Shown piece after piece: positions 24,121 through 33,327 of a stretch of DNA of 64,000 nucleotides. The notes under the pieces were generated by a model. It did no database searches. It was not told the DNA's origin and saw only the letters and a program-made list of their open reading frames with translations. Origin of the DNA: an uncultured Lachnospiraceae bacterium (GTDB taxonomy: Bacteria > Bacillota > Clostridia > Lachnospirales > Lachnospiraceae); assembly GCA_910588865.1 (NCBI GenBank), contig CAJUSJ010000011.1, positions 1 to 64,000 on the forward strand. Reading direction: 5' to 3'. The stretch's first letter is position 1; the number at the start of each line of letters is the position of its first letter. Position numbers and translations under genes: made by a program.

Positions 24121-25917
24121 TCACTTGAATATCAGCTTTAAATACTCCAGAAGATTTTCCGTGGCCTCCTCCCGGTAGAGAATCTCCCTGGCCAGCACCG
24201 GCACATCGGTGATCACATTGTCCACCATGAGCACCCGCATCCGCTCCAGCTCCATCTTCTCATTAACCGTCCAGGCGTGAACGCTTTTTCCGGCCTCATG
24301 GGCTTTCCTCACCAGGCTTTCCGTGACAAACCCGGACCGGATGCTGATCACGTCCACATTTTCATCCATATAATAATCCCCGTAGGCGGCAGGGATAATA
24401 TACCCTGTCTTTATCTGGGAATCCAATTTCCTGATCCGCTTGAGATAATTTATGTTGGCGCAGGAGATCACGCACTGGTCTTCCATCTCGTACTCTGCCA
24501 CCAGCTGTCCAACCTTCTCCGGCAGCCCGCTGTCCATGCCCGAATACTTCAGTTCAATATTCAGATTCAGCCGCCCTTTGGCGTACTCCATGACCTCCGC
24601 CAGAGCCGGTATCCTTTCCCCCGCGAATTCCTTTCCGAACCAGGATCCCCCATCTAATTTTTGGATCTCCTCAAATGTCAGATCCCTTACCTTGCTTTTT
24701 ACGCCTGCCACCCGCTCCAAGGTGGTATCGTGGCACAGAACCACCACCCCGTCCGCTGTCTCCTGCACATCGATCTCCGCCCAGTCCGCCATCTCCTCAA
24801 CCGCGGCTTCCAGGGCAGCCATGGTATTCTCCGGCGCGGAGGATGAACTTCCCCTGTGGGCGGTGATCTCTGTTCGGGCCGCCACGGAGCTGGCGAGAAA
24901 TGTGCCGTTTATTCCCGCGTCTATAAGACCCAGTCCGCCGATAAGGCCCCACGCCGCCAGCGCCGCCAGACCGTTTTTCCTGCTGATCATGGCTTCGCCT
25001 GTATAGAAAAAATGTTTCCTTACAACCCCGCTCCCTCTGTATTTATCATACTGTACCGTCAGATCCGCGAAAAAAAGAAGGCTCGCCCCCATGCTGGCCG
25101 CTCCCATAACTATCCACTCGGTCCAGGATGAGGCCCGTATGAGAAAGGCGAACTGCAGATCCCGCCTGACAAAAAACACGGTAAACACAGCCATCATCAC
25201 CAGCAAAAGACCGTATAGGACCCAGGCCGCCAGAACCACCAAAAGCTGGGGGAACACTACCCGGATCACGGTCCTCGCCCATCTGCCCTTCAGCAGCTCC
25301 ACGCTGCCCCTTTTGCCGTCCCTGTAAAATTTCTGCTCCACCATGCACTGGTGAAACACAAAATAGGTGGGGATCACCGCCGCCACACAGCCCCAGACCA
25401 CTGCCGCCACCAGAGCCCATACTCCGGGACGCCCCGACATCTCCCCGATGACAAAGTCCACTGGCTTTATGTGGGTCAGGGTCCGGTAGATGTAAAACAG
25501 GTTCATCAGAAGAAAATCCGCCAGCACAACGGCAAAGAGGCCAAAATTCCTCCGCCGGATCTGCTGGATAGCGTTTTGAATTCCCTGGACAAAGATCCGG
25601 TGCCCCGGCAGCCTGAGGGAATACATTGCCGCCCAGTAAGCGGCCACCAGCCCTCCCGCCTCCGCCATAAGAAGAAAAAGGCCAGCGCACAACAGCGCCA
25701 GAACAACCGGGATGGTCCAGGGACTTAGGCACACCTTTCCCGCGTTTTCCAGGGTCAGATAGCCGTAACCCGCCTGTCTCAGAGAAAACCGCATACCGGC
25801 ATCCAGCAGCCGCAGATACACCGCGGCGGCCGTCAGCCGGTATCCTATAAGAAACAACAGCAAATTTTTTAAATTGAACCGGATGATCTGACCCGTCTCC
25901 TTCAGCAAGGTCTTCAT
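24121..25917 (-). CDS. membrane-anchored glycerophosphodiester phosphodiesterase
   Basis: A 598-aa protein. The N-terminal half (about 1-340) is a multi-pass membrane domain of the kind found in Gram-positive GdpP/GDPD-membrane fusions. The C-terminal half is a GDPD barrel with catalytic HRGSSSSAPENTMAAL, EIDVQETADGVVVLCHDTTL and a closing HAWTVN. It would release glycerol-3-phosphate from glycerophosphodiesters or lipoteichoic/glycerolipid material at the membrane. I choose the ATG at 25915-25917, which overlaps the SAS stop codon as ATGA; a GTG at 25951-25953 is less likely. Confidence 0.9.
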   Translation of the reverse strand: MKTLLKETGQIIRFNLKNLLLFLIGYRLTAAAVYLRLLDAGMRFSLRQAGYGYLTLENAGKVCLSPWTIPVVLALLCAGLFLLMAEAGGLVAAYWAAMYSLRLPGHRIFVQGIQNAIQQIRRRNFGLFAVVLADFLLMNLFYIYRTLTHIKPVDFVIGEMSGRPGVWALVAAVVWGCVAAVIPTYFVFHQCMVEQKFYRDGKRGSVELLKGRWARTVIRVVFPQLLVVLAAWVLYGLLLVMMAVFTVFFVRRDLQFAFLIRASSWTEWIVMGAASMGASLLFFADLTVQYDKYRGSGVVRKHFFYTGEAMISRKNGLAALAAWGLIGGLGLIDAGINGTFLASSVAARTEITAHRGSSSSAPENTMAALEAAVEEMADWAEIDVQETADGVVVLCHDTTLERVAGVKSKVRDLTFEEIQKLDGGSWFGKEFAGERIPALAEVMEYAKGRLNLNIELKYSGMDSGLPEKVGQLVAEYEMEDQCVISCANINYLKRIRKLDSQIKTGYIIPAAYGDYYMDENVDVISIRSGFVTESLVRKAHEAGKSVHAWTVNEKMELERMRVLMVDNVITDVPVLAREILYREEATENLLEYLKLIFK

Positions 25918-26573
25918 CCCTGAGCCTCTCTTTGCTCTCTCTGACTGTTCCACGCCAGAATGGCCTCATTGAGGGAATACATCTTGGCGTCCAGCATATT
26001 CACCATGTCCGCGCACGCCTTCAGCTCCCGCTGCAGGTAGTCCGGTCCCTCTCCCTCAAACTTGTAGTAGATCTTGTGTTCTAAACTGGCCCAGAAATCC
26101 ATGGCCACGGTCCGGATCTGGATCTCCACCTTGGTCTCCACCGGCCCCTCTGACAGATATACGGGGATGGTCACCACCATGTGGTAGCTCTTGTAGCCAT
26201 TGGGCTTGGGATTTTTGATATAGTCTTTGATGTACAGCACCGTCACATCCCTCTGCCTGGATATCATATCAGCAATCTGATAGATATCCGAGGTAAAAGA
26301 GCAGATGATCCGGATCCCGGCGATATCGCTTAACTTCTCTGTCATGTTGGCGATAGTCACCTCATAATTGTGCCTTTTCATCTTGCGGACAATGCTCTCC
26401 GCGTTCTTGAGCCGGGATTTCACATGTTCAATAGGTGTGTAATTATAAATGTGGACAAATTCGTTGTTCAGGATCTCGATCTTTACATTGATCTCCTTCA
26501 GCGCTGAGCTGTAGAGAAACATCAGAGAGTTCCACTGCTCCAGCTGGTCATACGTTTTGGGGATATGATCCAT
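25914..26573 (-). CDS. small alarmone synthetase (RelQ/YjbM type)
   Basis: A 219-aa protein with a single RelA/SpoT synthetase domain: IAGIRIICSF, the substrate segment PNGYKSYHMVV and VEIQIRT. It lacks the HD hydrolase and TGS/ACT domains, as expected for a SAS that makes (p)ppGpp or pGpp from GTP/GDP and ATP. The ATG has AGGAGGG upstream. It lies 23 bp after the S1-domain gene and overlaps the GDPD gene. Confidence 0.93.
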   Translation of the reverse strand: MDHIPKTYDQLEQWNSLMFLYSSALKEINVKIEILNNEFVHIYNYTPIEHVKSRLKNAESIVRKMKRHNYEVTIANMTEKLSDIAGIRIICSFTSDIYQIADMISRQRDVTVLYIKDYIKNPKPNGYKSYHMVVTIPVYLSEGPVETKVEIQIRTVAMDFWASLEHKIYYKFEGEGPDYLQRELKACADMVNMLDAKMYSLNEAILAWNSQREQREAQG

Positions 26574-26596
26574 CTTATCCCTCCTCCTGGCCCTAT

Positions 26597-27385
26597 CTAA
26601 AATTTCAAATCCTTCAGCAGATCTCCCAGACCGGTAAACGCCTCACCTGTGCTCTTGTATTCAAAATGTCTTTCCTCTTCCTGAGGCTCCTGGGACTCCA
26701 GGGCCTTCATGCTCAGACTGATCTTACCATTATCAACGGAAAGGATCTTTACCTTGATCTGCTGGCCTTCCTTCAACACCACCCCGGGATGCTTGATCCT
26801 CTGGGTGCTGATCTGGGAAATATGCACAAGGCCTGACACGCCGCCTTCCAGGTTCACAAAGGCACCGTAGTCTTTTAAGGTGTCAACCGTTCCCTCCACC
26901 ACATCTCCGGCTTTGTAGGAAGCCAGTTTTTCAAGGCGGGCCGCCTCCCTGCGCTCCTTAAGCAGTTCCTTCGCGGACAGCACCAGACGTTTCTTCTCCG
27001 GGTCCGCGGTGATGATGTAGGCTTCAATATATTTGCCCGTCCAGTCCTCTAACTTCTCCACATATCCCAGGGAAAGCTGGGAAGCGGGGATAAATGCCTG
27101 GAGGTCATTTAAGTAGGCGATGGCTCCGCCTTTTACGATCTCTTTGATCTTCACTTTTACTACGGTCTTGTCAGCCTGCATCTGACGGATCTCCTGCCAT
27201 TTCTCCGCGTCCGGGGCTTCCTCCGGAACAAAAGTCTGCTCGCGGCGCTGGTCAAAGGCCTTGTAGGATTCCTCCAGCTCAGCGGCATAATCCTCCATGG
27301 ACTCTGCCGGAGCGGCGGCAGGTGTCTCGGCAGCCTCCGGCGCTTCAAGTGTCTTGGTTACTTCGGGTGTTAATTCCTGACTCAT
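26597..27385 (-). CDS. S1-domain RNA-binding protein (ribosomal protein S1-like)
   Basis: A 262-aa protein with an Ala/Glu/Pro-rich N-terminal extension followed by two S1 (OB-fold) domains: about 70-140, and 155-235 with GDVVEGTVDTLKDYGAFVNL and GLVHISQISTQRIKHPG. It is shorter than full S1 and similar to the two-domain S1-like proteins of Clostridia. It probably binds mRNA at the ribosome. It is the first gene of the operon, with AGGAGGAG at good spacing, and is divergent from the PHP gene. Confidence 0.85.
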   Translation of the reverse strand: MSQELTPEVTKTLEAPEAAETPAAAPAESMEDYAAELEESYKAFDQRREQTFVPEEAPDAEKWQEIRQMQADKTVVKVKIKEIVKGGAIAYLNDLQAFIPASQLSLGYVEKLEDWTGKYIEAYIITADPEKKRLVLSAKELLKERREAARLEKLASYKAGDVVEGTVDTLKDYGAFVNLEGGVSGLVHISQISTQRIKHPGVVLKEGQQIKVKILSVDNGKISLSMKALESQEPQEEERHFEYKSTGEAFTGLGDLLKDLKF

Positions 27386-27578
27386 GGTTTGCTCCTCCTG
27401 TGGTTCTGTCTGTTTTTCTATAGATACCCGGGCAGATGAAACCTGTTCCCGCCCGCGGCCTCTACCTTACATAATACCATAAAAATCTATAATTCTACAT
27501 CATTATTTTTATAGTTTTCTTGAAAAAAATATGTTATATTGAAGAAAAATAAAATTTTTGTAAAGAGGTGTGTTTTTT

Positions 27579-28322
27579 ATGAAGGATATTATTGATCTTC
27601 ACACGCATACACTGGCCAGCGGCCATGCTTATAATACGCTCATGGAGATGGTCCGGGGCGGGGCGGCGGCAGGCATGAGGGTCTTCGGGTCCAGCGACCA
27701 CGGTCCCGCCATGCCCGGCAGCTGCCACAGGATGTATTTTGTTAATTTTAAGGCCATATCCAGACATCAGCCCGGAACAGGCCTGCTTATGGGGTGCGAG
27801 CTGAATATCCTGGATTATCAGGGAAAGGTGGACCTAAATGACGATGCCCTGGCCAAGATGGACTACGCTATCGCCAGCCTCCATATCCCCTGCTGTGAGC
27901 CCGGCACCGCGGCCCAGAACACAGACGCTTTCTTAGGTGCCATGAAAAATCCCAGGATACAGATCATCGGGCATCCAGATGACAGCCGCTATCCGGTTGA
28001 CTACGACACCCTGGTAGCCGCCGCCGGGGAACACCACAAGCTTCTGGAGGTGAACAACAGCTCCTTAAAGCCCGGCTCCTTCCGCCAGGGTGCCAGGGAG
28101 CATTATATCGAGATGCTGGAACTGTGCGTCCACTATCATGTGTCCATACTCATGGGAAGCGACGCTCATTGGGTGGATGACGCCGGAAACCACAGCCTGG
28201 CCCATGCCCTTCTGGAGGAGATCCATTTTCCCCAGGAGCTGGTGGTCAACACGTCGGTGGACAAACTGATCCCCTACATCCCCGCTGCCGGGATTTTTCA
28301 GGAGGCACAGGCGGGAAAATGA
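27579..28322 (+). CDS. PHP-domain phosphoesterase (YcdX family)
   Basis: A 247-aa PHP hydrolase. Metal-binding motifs are IIDLHTHTLASGHA, SSDHGPAMPG, a middle ASLHIPCCEP and the later GHPDD and GSDAHW. YcdX-type enzymes are trinuclear-metal phosphatases with poorly defined substrates. I choose the ATG at 27579-27581, 8 bases after AAAGAGGTG. It overlaps the LysR gene as ATGA, so the two are cotranscribed. Confidence 0.88.
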   Translation: MKDIIDLHTHTLASGHAYNTLMEMVRGGAAAGMRVFGSSDHGPAMPGSCHRMYFVNFKAISRHQPGTGLLMGCELNILDYQGKVDLNDDALAKMDYAIASLHIPCCEPGTAAQNTDAFLGAMKNPRIQIIGHPDDSRYPVDYDTLVAAAGEHHKLLEVNNSSLKPGSFRQGAREHYIEMLELCVHYHVSILMGSDAHWVDDAGNHSLAHALLEEIHFPQELVVNTSVDKLIPYIPAAGIFQEAQAGK

Positions 28323-29257
28323 TCAACTTTCTGAATCTGGAATATTTTCTGGCTGCCGCGGAGGAGCTGAACTTCACCAGGGCAGCCAAACGGCTGTACA
28401 TTTCCCAGCAGTCCCTAAGCAGCCACATCTCCAACTTAGAGAAGGAGTTCGGGGTCGCTCTCTTTAACCGGACCGCCCCCCTGACCCTCACCTATGCGGG
28501 GCAGGTCCTTAAACGGCGGGCCCGCCAGCTCCTGCTTTTGAGAGAGGAGACCTACCACGAGATCTCTGACATCAAGGATTTCACCAAAGGACAGCTGACC
28601 ATCGGAATGTCACACACCAGGGGCCGCAAGATCCTCCCCCAGATCCTTCCTGTATACCAGGAGCGTTTTCCGGGCATTGACCTTCATCTCAAGGAGGGCA
28701 ATTCCTCAGAACTTGACGCGGACCTGCTTCACGGGGACGTGGACCTGGTCATCGGCCTGCTTCCTTTTAAAGTGGAAAATGTGGAGACGGTTCCAATCTG
28801 TGAGGAGGAGATCCTTCTGGTAGTCCCTGACGCTGTCCTGGAAAGAACCTATCCCGGGCAGCTGGCACGGTTAAAAGGACAGCTGGCCAAAAATGCCGAT
28901 TTGACCCTTGTAAAAGACTGCCCCTTCCTCCTGATCAATTCCGGAAACCGGGTCCGCACGTTGGCGGACGACATGTTCGCCGAGGCCCAGATGGATCCCA
29001 GGATCATACTGGAGACAGAAAATATCGAGACCGCCCTGGCCCTGACCCTGAAAGGCATGGGAATCACCTTCTACCCAAGAATGTTCATGTCCGGTCAGGA
29101 TATCTGGAAGGAACAGAAGGAGGGATTCCTCAATACCGGCTTTTACCGCTTAAATTCTCCCAAGGCCCGCAGTATCCTGGGAATTGGGTACCACAAAGGC
29201 CATTATATGTCTCAGGCCACAAAAGAATTCATACGAATCGCGAAAGAGCGGGTTTGA
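28319..29257 (+). CDS. LysR-family transcriptional regulator
   Basis: A 312-aa protein with an N-terminal winged HTH (residues 1-60: LEYFLAAAEELNFTRAAKRL and QQSLSSHISNLEKEFG) and a C-terminal periplasmic-binding-like effector domain (about 90-300). It is translationally coupled to the PHP gene by a 4-bp overlap. Targets are unknown; no divergent gene is present, so classical LysR divergent control does not apply. Confidence 0.92.
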   Translation: MINFLNLEYFLAAAEELNFTRAAKRLYISQQSLSSHISNLEKEFGVALFNRTAPLTLTYAGQVLKRRARQLLLLREETYHEISDIKDFTKGQLTIGMSHTRGRKILPQILPVYQERFPGIDLHLKEGNSSELDADLLHGDVDLVIGLLPFKVENVETVPICEEEILLVVPDAVLERTYPGQLARLKGQLAKNADLTLVKDCPFLLINSGNRVRTLADDMFAEAQMDPRIILETENIETALALTLKGMGITFYPRMFMSGQDIWKEQKEGFLNTGFYRLNSPKARSILGIGYHKGHYMSQATKEFIRIAKERV

Positions 29258-29272
29258 CCGGTCAGGTGCCTC

Positions 29273-29322
29273 TTGACATGTACTCCTGTTTTTGATATCA
29301 TTAAATAGTAACTATTATCATT
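29273..29322 (+). promoter_or_regulatory. perR promoter with PerR-like operator
   Basis: TTGACA (29273-29278) and TATCAT (29296-29301) are 17 bp apart. Directly downstream lies ATAGTAACTAT (29305-29315), a palindrome within TAGTAACTATTATCATT. This resembles the TTATAAT-N-ATTATAA PerR box and is similar to the element upstream of rubrerythrin, implying autoregulation. Confidence 0.65.
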
Positions 29323-29345
29323 TTTATTATGACAGGAGGCTCTGT

Positions 29346-29753
29346 ATGAAAACTTTAAAATACAGCAGGCAGCGGGAAAGCATCAAAGCCTGTCTTATGG
29401 GCCGCCGTGATCATCCTACAGCAGACCATGTATATCTAACCATAAGAGAGGTGTATCCTAATATCAGTCTGGGAACCGTGTACCGAAACCTAAACCTGCT
29501 GGTAGAACTGGGCGAAGCCCGGAAATTAAGCTTCGGATACGGTCCTGACCGTTTTGACGGCGACCTGACCCCCCACTACCACTTTGTGTGCAGGGGGTGC
29601 GGCTCGATCTCCGATCTCCCCTTAGAGCCCTCCGACCAGCTGAATCGCCAGGCGCAAAGCTGCTGCCCCGGCCGGATTGACAGCCATCTCACCTATTTTT
29701 ACGGCCTGTGCCCGGATTGTTTGAAAAAAATGTCTGAAAAAAAATCTCAATAA
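29346..29753 (+). CDS. perR: Fur-family peroxide regulator (PerR type)
   Basis: A 135-aa Fur-family repressor. It has a winged HTH (about 10-70: TADHVYLTIREVYPNISLGTV), a metal-sensing HYHFVCRGCG segment and a terminal structural CxxC (CPDC). I choose the ATG at 29346-29348 behind GGAGG rather than longer frames. The PerR call rests on its position before a rubrerythrin and the shared AT-rich boxes; Fur or Zur is possible from sequence alone. Confidence 0.8.
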   Translation: MKTLKYSRQRESIKACLMGRRDHPTADHVYLTIREVYPNISLGTVYRNLNLLVELGEARKLSFGYGPDRFDGDLTPHYHFVCRGCGSISDLPLEPSDQLNRQAQSCCPGRIDSHLTYFYGLCPDCLKKMSEKKSQ

Positions 29754-29756
29754 GGC

Positions 29757-29810
29757 TTGACAGCAGGACATACTTGTGGTAAAGTCATATCAGTAACAAT
29801 TACTATTATT
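29757..29810 (+). promoter_or_regulatory. rubrerythrin promoter with PerR-like operator
   Basis: TTGACA (29757-29762) and TAAAGT (29780-29785) have a 17-bp spacer. AGTAACAATTACTATTATT (29792-29810) follows. It shares AGTAAC-W-ATTA with the perR element, so both are probably bound by the same peroxide-sensitive repressor. Confidence 0.6.
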
Positions 29811-29859
29811 GATTTATGCGCTACTCACTAAATTTTATATAAGAAAAGGAGACAACACT

Positions 29860-30402
29860 ATGAAGAAATGGGTTTGTACAGTATGCGGTTATGTTCACGA
29901 GGGAGATACTCCTCCGGCAGAGTGCCCACAGTGCCATGTACCGGCTTCCAAGTTCGAGGAGCAGAAGGGCGAGATGGCATGGGCCGCTGAGCATGTAGTA
30001 GGTGTGGCTCAGGGCGTTCCGGAAGATATCATCAAGGACTTAAGAGCAAACTTTGAGGGCGAGTGCTCTGAGGTTGGTATGTACCTGGCTATGGCAAGGG
30101 TTGCTCACAGAGAAGGCTATCCCGAGATCGGTCTGTACTGGGAGAAGGCTGCCTACGAAGAGGCTGAGCATGCCGCTAAGTTCGCGGAGCTTCTGGGCGA
30201 GTGCGTAAGCGCCTCCACCAAGGTAAACCTGGAGAAGAGAGTTGCCGCTGAGAACGGCGCTACCGCTGGCAAGTTTGATCTGGCCAAGAGAGCGAAAGCC
30301 GCTAACCTGGACGCGATCCATGATACGGTACACGAGATGGCAAGAGACGAGGCAAGACACGGCAAGGCGTTTGCCGGGCTGCTGAAGAGATACTTTGGCT
30401 AA
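29860..30402 (+). CDS. rbr: reverse rubrerythrin (rubredoxin domain at the N-terminus)
   Basis: A 180-aa protein. The N-terminal rubredoxin domain (residues 1-40) has two knuckles, CTVCG and CPQCH. A ferritin-like diiron domain follows with helices carrying ECSEVGMYLAMARVAHREG, YEEAEHAAKF and a late ARDEARHGKAF. Rubredoxin-first order defines the reverse rubrerythrins of Clostridia, H2O2- and O2-reducing enzymes. The ATG has AAGGAGACAAC upstream. The codon-optimised composition suggests high expression. Confidence 0.93.
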   Translation: MKKWVCTVCGYVHEGDTPPAECPQCHVPASKFEEQKGEMAWAAEHVVGVAQGVPEDIIKDLRANFEGECSEVGMYLAMARVAHREGYPEIGLYWEKAAYEEAEHAAKFAELLGECVSASTKVNLEKRVAAENGATAGKFDLAKRAKAANLDAIHDTVHEMARDEARHGKAFAGLLKRYFG

Positions 30403-30432
30403 TTAGAATCTGGTTTCACAGAGTGTTTTTGA

Positions 30433-30468
30433 GGGTGCGTGGATAGATCCGCGCGCCCTTTTGTTTTT
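30433..30468 (+). terminator. intrinsic terminator after rubrerythrin
   Basis: Stem GGGTGCGTGGA (30433-30443) with TCCGCGCGCCC (30448-30458), a TAGA tetraloop, and a TTTTGTTTTT tail (30459-30468), with two G-U pairs. Confidence 0.88.
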
Positions 30469-31016
30469 CAAGCTTTCCAACTCAGCAGTTATTTTACCAT
30501 ACCGTACTCATCTGCCGATACGCGCTTCCTCTTCGCGGCGGTTTTCCCCCAGGCAATCCCTCCAACATGGCAATCCGTATCATAATAGGTGACGCCTTCT
30601 CCCGGAACATTATCTTCCGTCCCGGTTCCTTTCATACGTCTGCGCTAAATTTGTTTTTATCATCTGTCCTCTCTGATCTTCCCATATCCAAAGACTTGCC
30701 AATCCGGCAGATCATATTTCCATAATCCCACTCTATCATAACTGAAGCAAATCTTCAACACCGCGATTCACGGACAAAGAGCCACTTTGAAGACATAAAT
30801 TCGAAGGGAAAAGTATTATTTCCGACAGCCCCTTTTTTGCCGCCAAGAAATCATTGGTAATACATTCCAAAATTTTCTACAACTTCAAGAAAAAATTATA
30901 AATTTTACAAAATGAGCGTTTTCTTCCTGTTTTTAGCGTTTGGAAATCTACACAAAAGATGACCGATCAAATATAATTATCATCAACAAAACAGACAAAG
31001 ACAAAGGAGGGTAAAA
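30469..31016. other. 548-bp intergenic region, no gene recognised
   Basis: Between the rubrerythrin terminator and the sialic-acid ABC operon both strands are full of short interrupted frames. Minus-strand pieces look weakly protein-like but have no good start, so a decayed gene is possible. The last 110 bp should hold the ABC operon promoter; a pair of AGCGTTT boxes sits there. Confidence 0.5.
30915..30942 (+). promoter_or_regulatory. paired AGCGTTT boxes upstream of the sialic-acid ABC operon
   Basis: AGCGTTTT (30915-30922) and AGCGTTTG (30935-30942) are direct repeats 20 bp apart, about two helical turns. This is typical of AraC/XylS half-site spacing. A third copy in the longer context TTTTAGCGTTTTG lies upstream of nanA. 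Confidence 0.4.
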
Positions 31017-32378
31017 ATGAAACGAACTATTTCCATGTGTCTCTCAGTTCTTCTGCTTTCCACCTGCCTGTCAGGCTGCGGCGGCGCGGAATCCAGCAGC
31101 GGCAGCCAGGCCTCACAGCAGGCAGGCCAGCCAGACAACGACCAAGCCTTGAAAGGCGAAATTACTTTCTGGCATTGTTTTACCCAGGGTGTGCGGATGG
31201 AAGCCGTCCAGGCGGCTGCCGATTCATTTATGAAGGACAATCCCGATGTTACCATCAACATTGAGACCATGTCCTGGGGCGATTTCAATACCAAGTGGAA
31301 GGCCGGAATCACCACCGGCGACCTGCCGGACATGTCCATCGCGCAGAATACCGGTGAAGTAGCCGAGATGCTTAATGCCGATATGCTGGCCCCCATTGAG
31401 AATGTGGTTGCCTCTGTGGGCGCTGACCGCTTCTCTGAAAATGCCCTGGCAGACATGACCAAGGATGGTACAAAATACGGGGTTCCCTATTATTCCCATG
31501 CCCAGGTCATGTGGTACCGCCAGGATTTGCTGGATCAGGCAGGTCTTGATGTTCCGAAAACCTGGGATGAGTTTCTGGAAGCCGCGGCCGCGTTGACCAA
31601 AGACGGGGTATATGGCGCCGGTGTTTCCATGAGCCCAAATGACCTTCTGTGTACCCGCTACTTAAATTACTATGTGCGTTCCGGAGGAGGCAGCCTCCTT
31701 AATGACGACCTGACCGCCAACTTAACAAGCGACCTTGCCCTGGACGGCATCCGCTTCTGGGTAGATGTTTACAACAACTGCTCCCCTGCCGAGACCATCA
31801 ATTACACGGTCAATGACCACGCCACCATGTTCTACCAGGGAATCACGGCCTTTGACTTTAACTCCGGCTTTATGATCTCAGGCGTTGCCAGCAACCGGGA
31901 AGATCTGCTGGATTCCATATCCTGCGCCCCTCTTCCCGTAATGAAAGAAGGGGATCCCTACTACAGTGCCGAGACCACCCATATTCCTCTGGTTATATGG
32001 AAAAATTCCAAACACCCGGAGATCTGTGAGGCATTTATCCAGTATCTGTTCGAAGATGATCATTATGTAGAATTTTTGAGCGCGGTTCCCGTAGGCATGC
32101 TGCCATCTCTGACAGGGATCTCGGATCTGGATGCCTATAAAACCAATGAGACGGTTACGCGCTTTGCCGATGAAGCTGCCGTCATTACCGAAGCCGTAGC
32201 AGGCGGGCGGGCCATCGGTTTTGAGCACGGCCCAAGTGTTCAGGCCGGCCTGCTGACCAGCCAGGGCATCATCGAAAATATGTTTCAGGATATTGTCACC
32301 AATGGAACCGATGTGGCAGAAGCCGCGAAAGCCGCGGAAACCCGTTTGAATGAGATCTTCAGCACACAGGCTGAATGA
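31017..32378 (+). CDS. sialic-acid-type ABC transporter substrate-binding lipoprotein
   Basis: A 453-aa family 1 sugar-binding lipoprotein. The signal peptide ends in LSGC (Cys21), then a Ser/Gln-rich linker and the mature domain beginning GEITFWHCFTQGVRMEAVQAA. The GVPYYSHAQVMWYRQDLLDQ segment is typical of the family. It heads an operon with two permeases and a NanOx-like oxidoreductase. By analogy with the Ruminococcus gnavus nan locus, where the corresponding protein binds 2,7-anhydro-Neu5Ac, a sialic-acid derivative is the likely ligand. The ATPase is not encoded here and would be a shared MsmK-type protein. Confidence 0.8.
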   Translation: MKRTISMCLSVLLLSTCLSGCGGAESSSGSQASQQAGQPDNDQALKGEITFWHCFTQGVRMEAVQAAADSFMKDNPDVTINIETMSWGDFNTKWKAGITTGDLPDMSIAQNTGEVAEMLNADMLAPIENVVASVGADRFSENALADMTKDGTKYGVPYYSHAQVMWYRQDLLDQAGLDVPKTWDEFLEAAAALTKDGVYGAGVSMSPNDLLCTRYLNYYVRSGGGSLLNDDLTANLTSDLALDGIRFWVDVYNNCSPAETINYTVNDHATMFYQGITAFDFNSGFMISGVASNREDLLDSISCAPLPVMKEGDPYYSAETTHIPLVIWKNSKHPEICEAFIQYLFEDDHYVEFLSAVPVGMLPSLTGISDLDAYKTNETVTRFADEAAVITEAVAGGRAIGFEHGPSVQAGLLTSQGIIENMFQDIVTNGTDVAEAAKAAETRLNEIFSTQAE

Positions 32379-32403
32379 TGGGAACAACAGAGAGGGGAGC
32401 AAT

Positions 32404-33327
32404 ATGGATTTGAATAAGCGACTCAAAAGAAGCACCGGTGGAATAAGCGGCAGCAATACGACGCGCTGGTTTTTTGTCCTGCCGGCCATGGCCATTGTCA
32501 TATGCCTGCTGATCTACCCGCTGATGTCCACCCTGGTCTACAGCTTTACCAACAAAACCATGACCAAGACAACATTTAAGGTCATAGGGCTGACAAATTA
32601 CATCAATGTATTAAAAGATCCCGCGTTCTTTGCCGCTTTTGGCCATTCTCTGCTCTGGACAGCCGGAAGCGTGCTGGGACAGGTGATCGTGGGCTTTGTG
32701 GGAGCCCTCAGCTTAAACCGGATTAAAAACAAAAAGGTTCAAAACGCGTTTCGGATCTGCGCGATCATTCCCTGGGCCTTTCCCGCTATTGCTACAGCAA
32801 TGGTGTGGAAATGGATGCTCAACGGCATCTATGGCTTTATTCCCACAGTCCTGATGAATCTGGGCATCACAGGCGATATGCCGCAGTTTCTCAGCACCAG
32901 CCGGCTGGCCATGCCAACCTTAATATTTATTAACATATGGTTTGGAGCGCCCATGATTCTGGTCAATGTCTTCGCGGCACTGCAGACAATTCCCCAGGAC
33001 CAGTATGAGGCCGCTCAGATCGACGGAGCTACCAGCCGTCAGTCCTTTGTCTACATTACGGCCCCTCATATCCGCACGGTAGTAGGCCTTCTGGTTGTTC
33101 TTAGAACCGTTTGGGTATTCAACAACTTTGATATGATCTATATGATCACTGCCGGCGGTCCCGCGGGAGCAAGCTCTACCATGCCCCTTTATATTTACGA
33201 TACCGGCTGGACAGGCATGATGGTGGGCAAGGCATCGGCAGCATCCATGTTACTTTTGATGTTTTTGATCCTTTTATGCATCCTGTACTTCCTGGTCATT
33301 AATCGTTGGGAAAAGGAGGAACGCTAG
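32404..33327 (+). CDS. sugar ABC transporter permease (MalF type)
   Basis: A 307-aa permease with six or so membrane segments (first at about 20-45, WFFVLPAMAIVICLLIYPLM) and the ATPase-contact EAA loop QYEAAQIDGATSRQSFVYIT. I choose the ATG at 32404-32406 behind GGGGAG, excluding a longer frame that overlaps the binding protein gene. The stop codon overlaps the start of the next permease. Confidence 0.9.
   Translation: MDLNKRLKRSTGGISGSNTTRWFFVLPAMAIVICLLIYPLMSTLVYSFTNKTMTKTTFKVIGLTNYINVLKDPAFFAAFGHSLLWTAGSVLGQVIVGFVGALSLNRIKNKKVQNAFRICAIIPWAFPAIATAMVWKWMLNGIYGFIPTVLMNLGITGDMPQFLSTSRLAMPTLIFINIWFGAPMILVNVFAALQTIPQDQYEAAQIDGATSRQSFVYITAPHIRTVVGLLVVLRTVWVFNNFDMIYMITAGGPAGASSTMPLYIYDTGWTGMMVGKASAASMLLLMFLILLCILYFLVINRWEKEER

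Noticed and set aside
25046..25969. 307-codon minus-strand frame overlapping the GDPD gene
   Set aside because: It is a GC-rich alternate frame of the GDPD membrane domain; the product is Gly/Arg-rich and resembles no family.
30469..31016. Possible small RNA or gene in the 548-bp gap
   Set aside because: No frame has a usable start and no stable conserved RNA fold could be recognised by eye; only regulatory boxes near the right end were kept.
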